The notes below the pieces were generated by a model. That model saw only the letters and a list, made by a program, of their open reading frames with translations, was not told where the DNA came from and did not search any database. A DNA stretch of 7,553 bases from Cyclobacteriaceae bacterium (GTDB lineage: Bacteria; Bacteroidota; Bacteroidia; Cytophagales; Cyclobacteriaceae). The stretch is from the NCBI GenBank assembly GCA_025363495.1, contig JANYDR010000394.1, forward strand, positions 1 to 7,553, read 5' to 3'. Each line of letters starts with the position of its first letter. Within the stretch, counting starts at the first letter, position 1. Both the position numbers and the translations under genes were made by a program. Below, piece after piece: positions 6,394 to 7,553 of the stretch.

Positions 6394-6415
6394 TAAATTT
6401 AAAAATTTAGCTTTG
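6394..6415 (+). promoter_or_regulatory. Divergent promoter region between the CHASE2 gene and meaB
   Basis: Only 56 bp separate the two divergent start codons (6372 and 6429). TAGCTTTG at 6408-6415 is a perfect TAnnTTTG -7 box reading rightwards to meaB, though no convincing -33 TTTG is present. Reading leftwards, TAAATTTT (6409 to 6402) is a one-mismatch -7 box for the CHASE2 gene, so the two boxes overlap by two bases. An AT-rich inverted repeat TAAATT/AATTTA lies at 6394-6399 and 6404-6409. The rightward start of transcription would be near 6419-6422, leaving a very short leader if the ATG at 6429 is used. Confidence 0.4.
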
Positions 6416-6428
6416 TAAATCAACTTCA

Positions 6429-7430
6429 ATGATGCCTCTCTCCACCAAACCAATGCATGATATTTCTCTTTTAGCCAAGGGTATTCTGGCTGGGGAAAGG
6501 TCTATTTTGGCAAAGGCAATCACGTTGGCAGAGAGCACCCTGGAAACTGACAACCAACAAACTGATCTTCTATTAAAAGAATTGCTTCCTCATACCGGCC
6601 ACTCCATGCGCATCGCGGTAACGGGTGTTCCTGGAGTGGGTAAGAGTACGTTCATTGAATCATTTGGTGAACTTCTCACCAGTCAAGGGAAAAAAATTGC
6701 TGTATTGGCAATTGATCCAAGCAGTCAAAAGACCAAAGGAAGTATTCTTGGCGACAAGACAAGGATGGAACAATTGAGTCGCAATCCAAATGTATTCATT
6801 CGTCCTTCGCCTTCTTCACAGGCGTTGGGAGGAGTTTCCTTTCATACGCGGGAAACTATTTTGCTATGCGAAGCGGCTGGTTTCGACATTATATTAATTG
6901 AAACCGTTGGAGTAGGTCAATCGGAAACATACGTGCGAAGTATGGTTGATTTCTTTCTCTTATTATTACTGGCAGGTGCCGGCGATGAACTCCAGGGAAT
7001 CAAAAAAGGCATTATGGAAATGGCTGACGGCGTTGTGATCAACAAAGCTGACGGCGATAATCTGAAACCCTCAATGCAAGCAAAAGCAGACGTTCATAAT
7101 GCATTGCATATGCAAGAGGCTTCTTCTTCTGGGTGGTCACCGAACGTGCTCACAATGTCGGCGATAGAAAATGAAGGTTTGGATGATGTCTGGAAAATGA
7201 TTCAGGATTATCAAAGCTTCACATCTAAGAATGGATTCTTTAATAAGAATCGTGAGCTACAAAAGAAATTGTGGCTGGATGAGAGTGTTGAGAATCAATT
7301 CAGGCAACTGCTGAGCGGGCCGGATCTTTCGAAAAGAAAAGAAGTGTTGCTGAAAGAGGTGATGAATAATTCGTTGTTGCCGACAGAAGCAGCAAGAAAA
7401 TTCTGGAAGGATATTCTTTTGAAGAGATAA
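6429..7430 (+). CDS. meaB: Methylmalonyl-CoA mutase-associated GTPase MeaB (ArgK family)
   Basis: MeaB is a cytoplasmic G3E-type P-loop GTPase that chaperones adenosylcobalamin-dependent methylmalonyl-CoA mutase: it gates cofactor loading and protects the mutase from inactivation. The 333 residues are of normal family length. Visible motifs are Walker A GVPGVGKST (66-74), IDPSSQ (95-100), GSILGDKTRM (104-113), FIRPSPSSQALGG (123-135), TRETILLCEAAGFD (140-153), ETVGVGQSE (158-166), DELQGIKKGI (186-195) and the guanine-specificity motif NKAD (205-208). Three in-frame ATGs exist (6429, 6432, 6453); the helix SLLAKGILAGERSILAKAITLAES expected at the family's N-terminus begins after all of them, so the choice is uncertain. 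I keep the first. The usual GGVARKT segment reads GGVSFHT (134-140). No mutase gene is in the window; it may lie to the right or elsewhere. Confidence 0.95.
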   Translation: MMPLSTKPMHDISLLAKGILAGERSILAKAITLAESTLETDNQQTDLLLKELLPHTGHSMRIAVTGVPGVGKSTFIESFGELLTSQGKKIAVLAIDPSSQKTKGSILGDKTRMEQLSRNPNVFIRPSPSSQALGGVSFHTRETILLCEAAGFDIILIETVGVGQSETYVRSMVDFFLLLLLAGAGDELQGIKKGIMEMADGVVINKADGDNLKPSMQAKADVHNALHMQEASSSGWSPNVLTMSAIENEGLDDVWKMIQDYQSFTSKNGFFNKNRELQKKLWLDESVENQFRQLLSGPDLSKRKEVLLKEVMNNSLLPTEAARKFWKDILLKR

Positions 7431-7439
7431 AATCTTTTT

Positions 7440-7456
7440 TTACCACGAGGACACGA
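7440..7456. repeat. Degenerate copy of the CACGGAG-type repeat
   Basis: The stretch TTACCACGAGGACACGATG just after meaB resembles one arm of the element at 2757-2909 (TTCACCACGGAGCCACGGAG), with missing and changed bases: CCACGAG and ACACGATG in place of CCACGGAG and ACACGGAG. No opposite arm is visible. It is probably a decayed half-element; with this few bases chance similarity is possible. Confidence 0.35.
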
Positions 7457-7475
7457 TGTGGCCAAATCAGAAAAC

Positions 7476-7508
7476 AAAAAACCCTATCCCGATTACTCAG
7501 GACAGGGT
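7476..7508 (-). terminator. Rho-independent terminator for a minus-strand gene entering from the right
   Basis: On the minus strand ACCCTGTCC (7508 to 7500) pairs with GGATAGGGT (7489 to 7481), 9 bp with one G-U pair and a 10-nt loop, followed by a T-rich tail (7481 to 7476 TTTTTT, then GTTTTC). Read rightwards the wobble becomes an A-C mismatch and the tail (CATATATTTTTC) is weaker, so it could still help to end the meaB transcript. The better direction is leftward. Confidence 0.75.
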
Positions 7509-7531
7509 CATATATTTTTCTTATCAGATAA

Positions 7532-7553
7532 CTACACCTTGATCTCTACATCC
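7532..7553 (-). CDS. Possible C-terminal end of a minus-strand gene (3' partial fragment)
   Basis: Reading leftward from the right edge, one frame gives DVEIKV followed by a TAG stop (7534 to 7532), 23 bp before the terminator stem begins at 7508. The terminator's orientation makes a minus-strand gene ending here likely. A second frame gives CRDQGVVI and then TGA at about 7525-7523, so the frame is not certain. Too little sequence is present to name the product. Confidence 0.4.

Noticed and set aside
6373..6453. Longer CHASE2 start at 6453 overlapping meaB
   Set aside because: The extra 27 residues do not form part of the membrane protein, and the ATG at 6372 begins a normal signal-anchor helix. 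The extension would overlap the divergent meaB start.
1752..7430. sucD and meaB as a linked propionate/succinyl-CoA pathway cluster
   Set aside because: They are 3.8 kb apart on opposite strands, with unrelated genes between them and separate promoters. Both concern succinyl-CoA, but no mutase, epimerase or sucC is present to support a functional cluster.

Overview
The window looks like a chromosomal segment of a Bacteroidota bacterium, most likely Cytophagales. The evidence is indirect: secreted proteins end their signal peptides in GFSQ, start codons lack Shine-Dalgarno sequences, matches to the Bacteroidota promoter (TTTG at -33, TAnnTTTG at -7) lie upstream of sucD and meaB, and base composition is moderately low in GC. 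The genus is not determined.

Left part (1-1734, + strand): the 3' end of a PIN-PhoH ATPase gene runs in from the left edge and is closed by a strong intrinsic terminator. A small uncharacterised gene (83 codons) follows. It converges, with only 17 bp between stop codons, on sucD (1752-2630, minus strand), the alpha subunit of succinyl-CoA synthetase. SucD has a near-consensus promoter upstream.

Middle (2631-2977): 347 bp without a gene, containing the sucD promoter, an inverted repeat built from CACGGAG-type units (a MITE-like or REP-like element of about 150 bp), and a short perfect hairpin.

Right-middle (2978-6372, minus strand): three genes, transcribed in the order CHASE2 protein, secreted protein B, secreted protein A. 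The CHASE2 protein has the complete membrane and periplasmic architecture of a CHASE2 receptor but no cytoplasmic output domain. B and A are paralogous exported proteins with a FecR-like N-terminal region, an Ig-like middle and a TPR-like C-terminus. A strong terminator separates B from A. This CHASE2 plus FecR-like group is the most interesting part of the window: it could be an envelope-sensing or scaffolding module whose signalling output is either absent or supplied from elsewhere.

Right end (6429-7553): divergent from the CHASE2 gene lies meaB, the GTPase chaperone of methylmalonyl-CoA mutase. After it come a degenerate copy of the CACGGAG repeat and a terminator oriented for a minus-strand gene whose last codons probably enter at the right edge. 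SucD and MeaB both touch succinyl-CoA metabolism, but nothing in the sequence shows that they are co-regulated.
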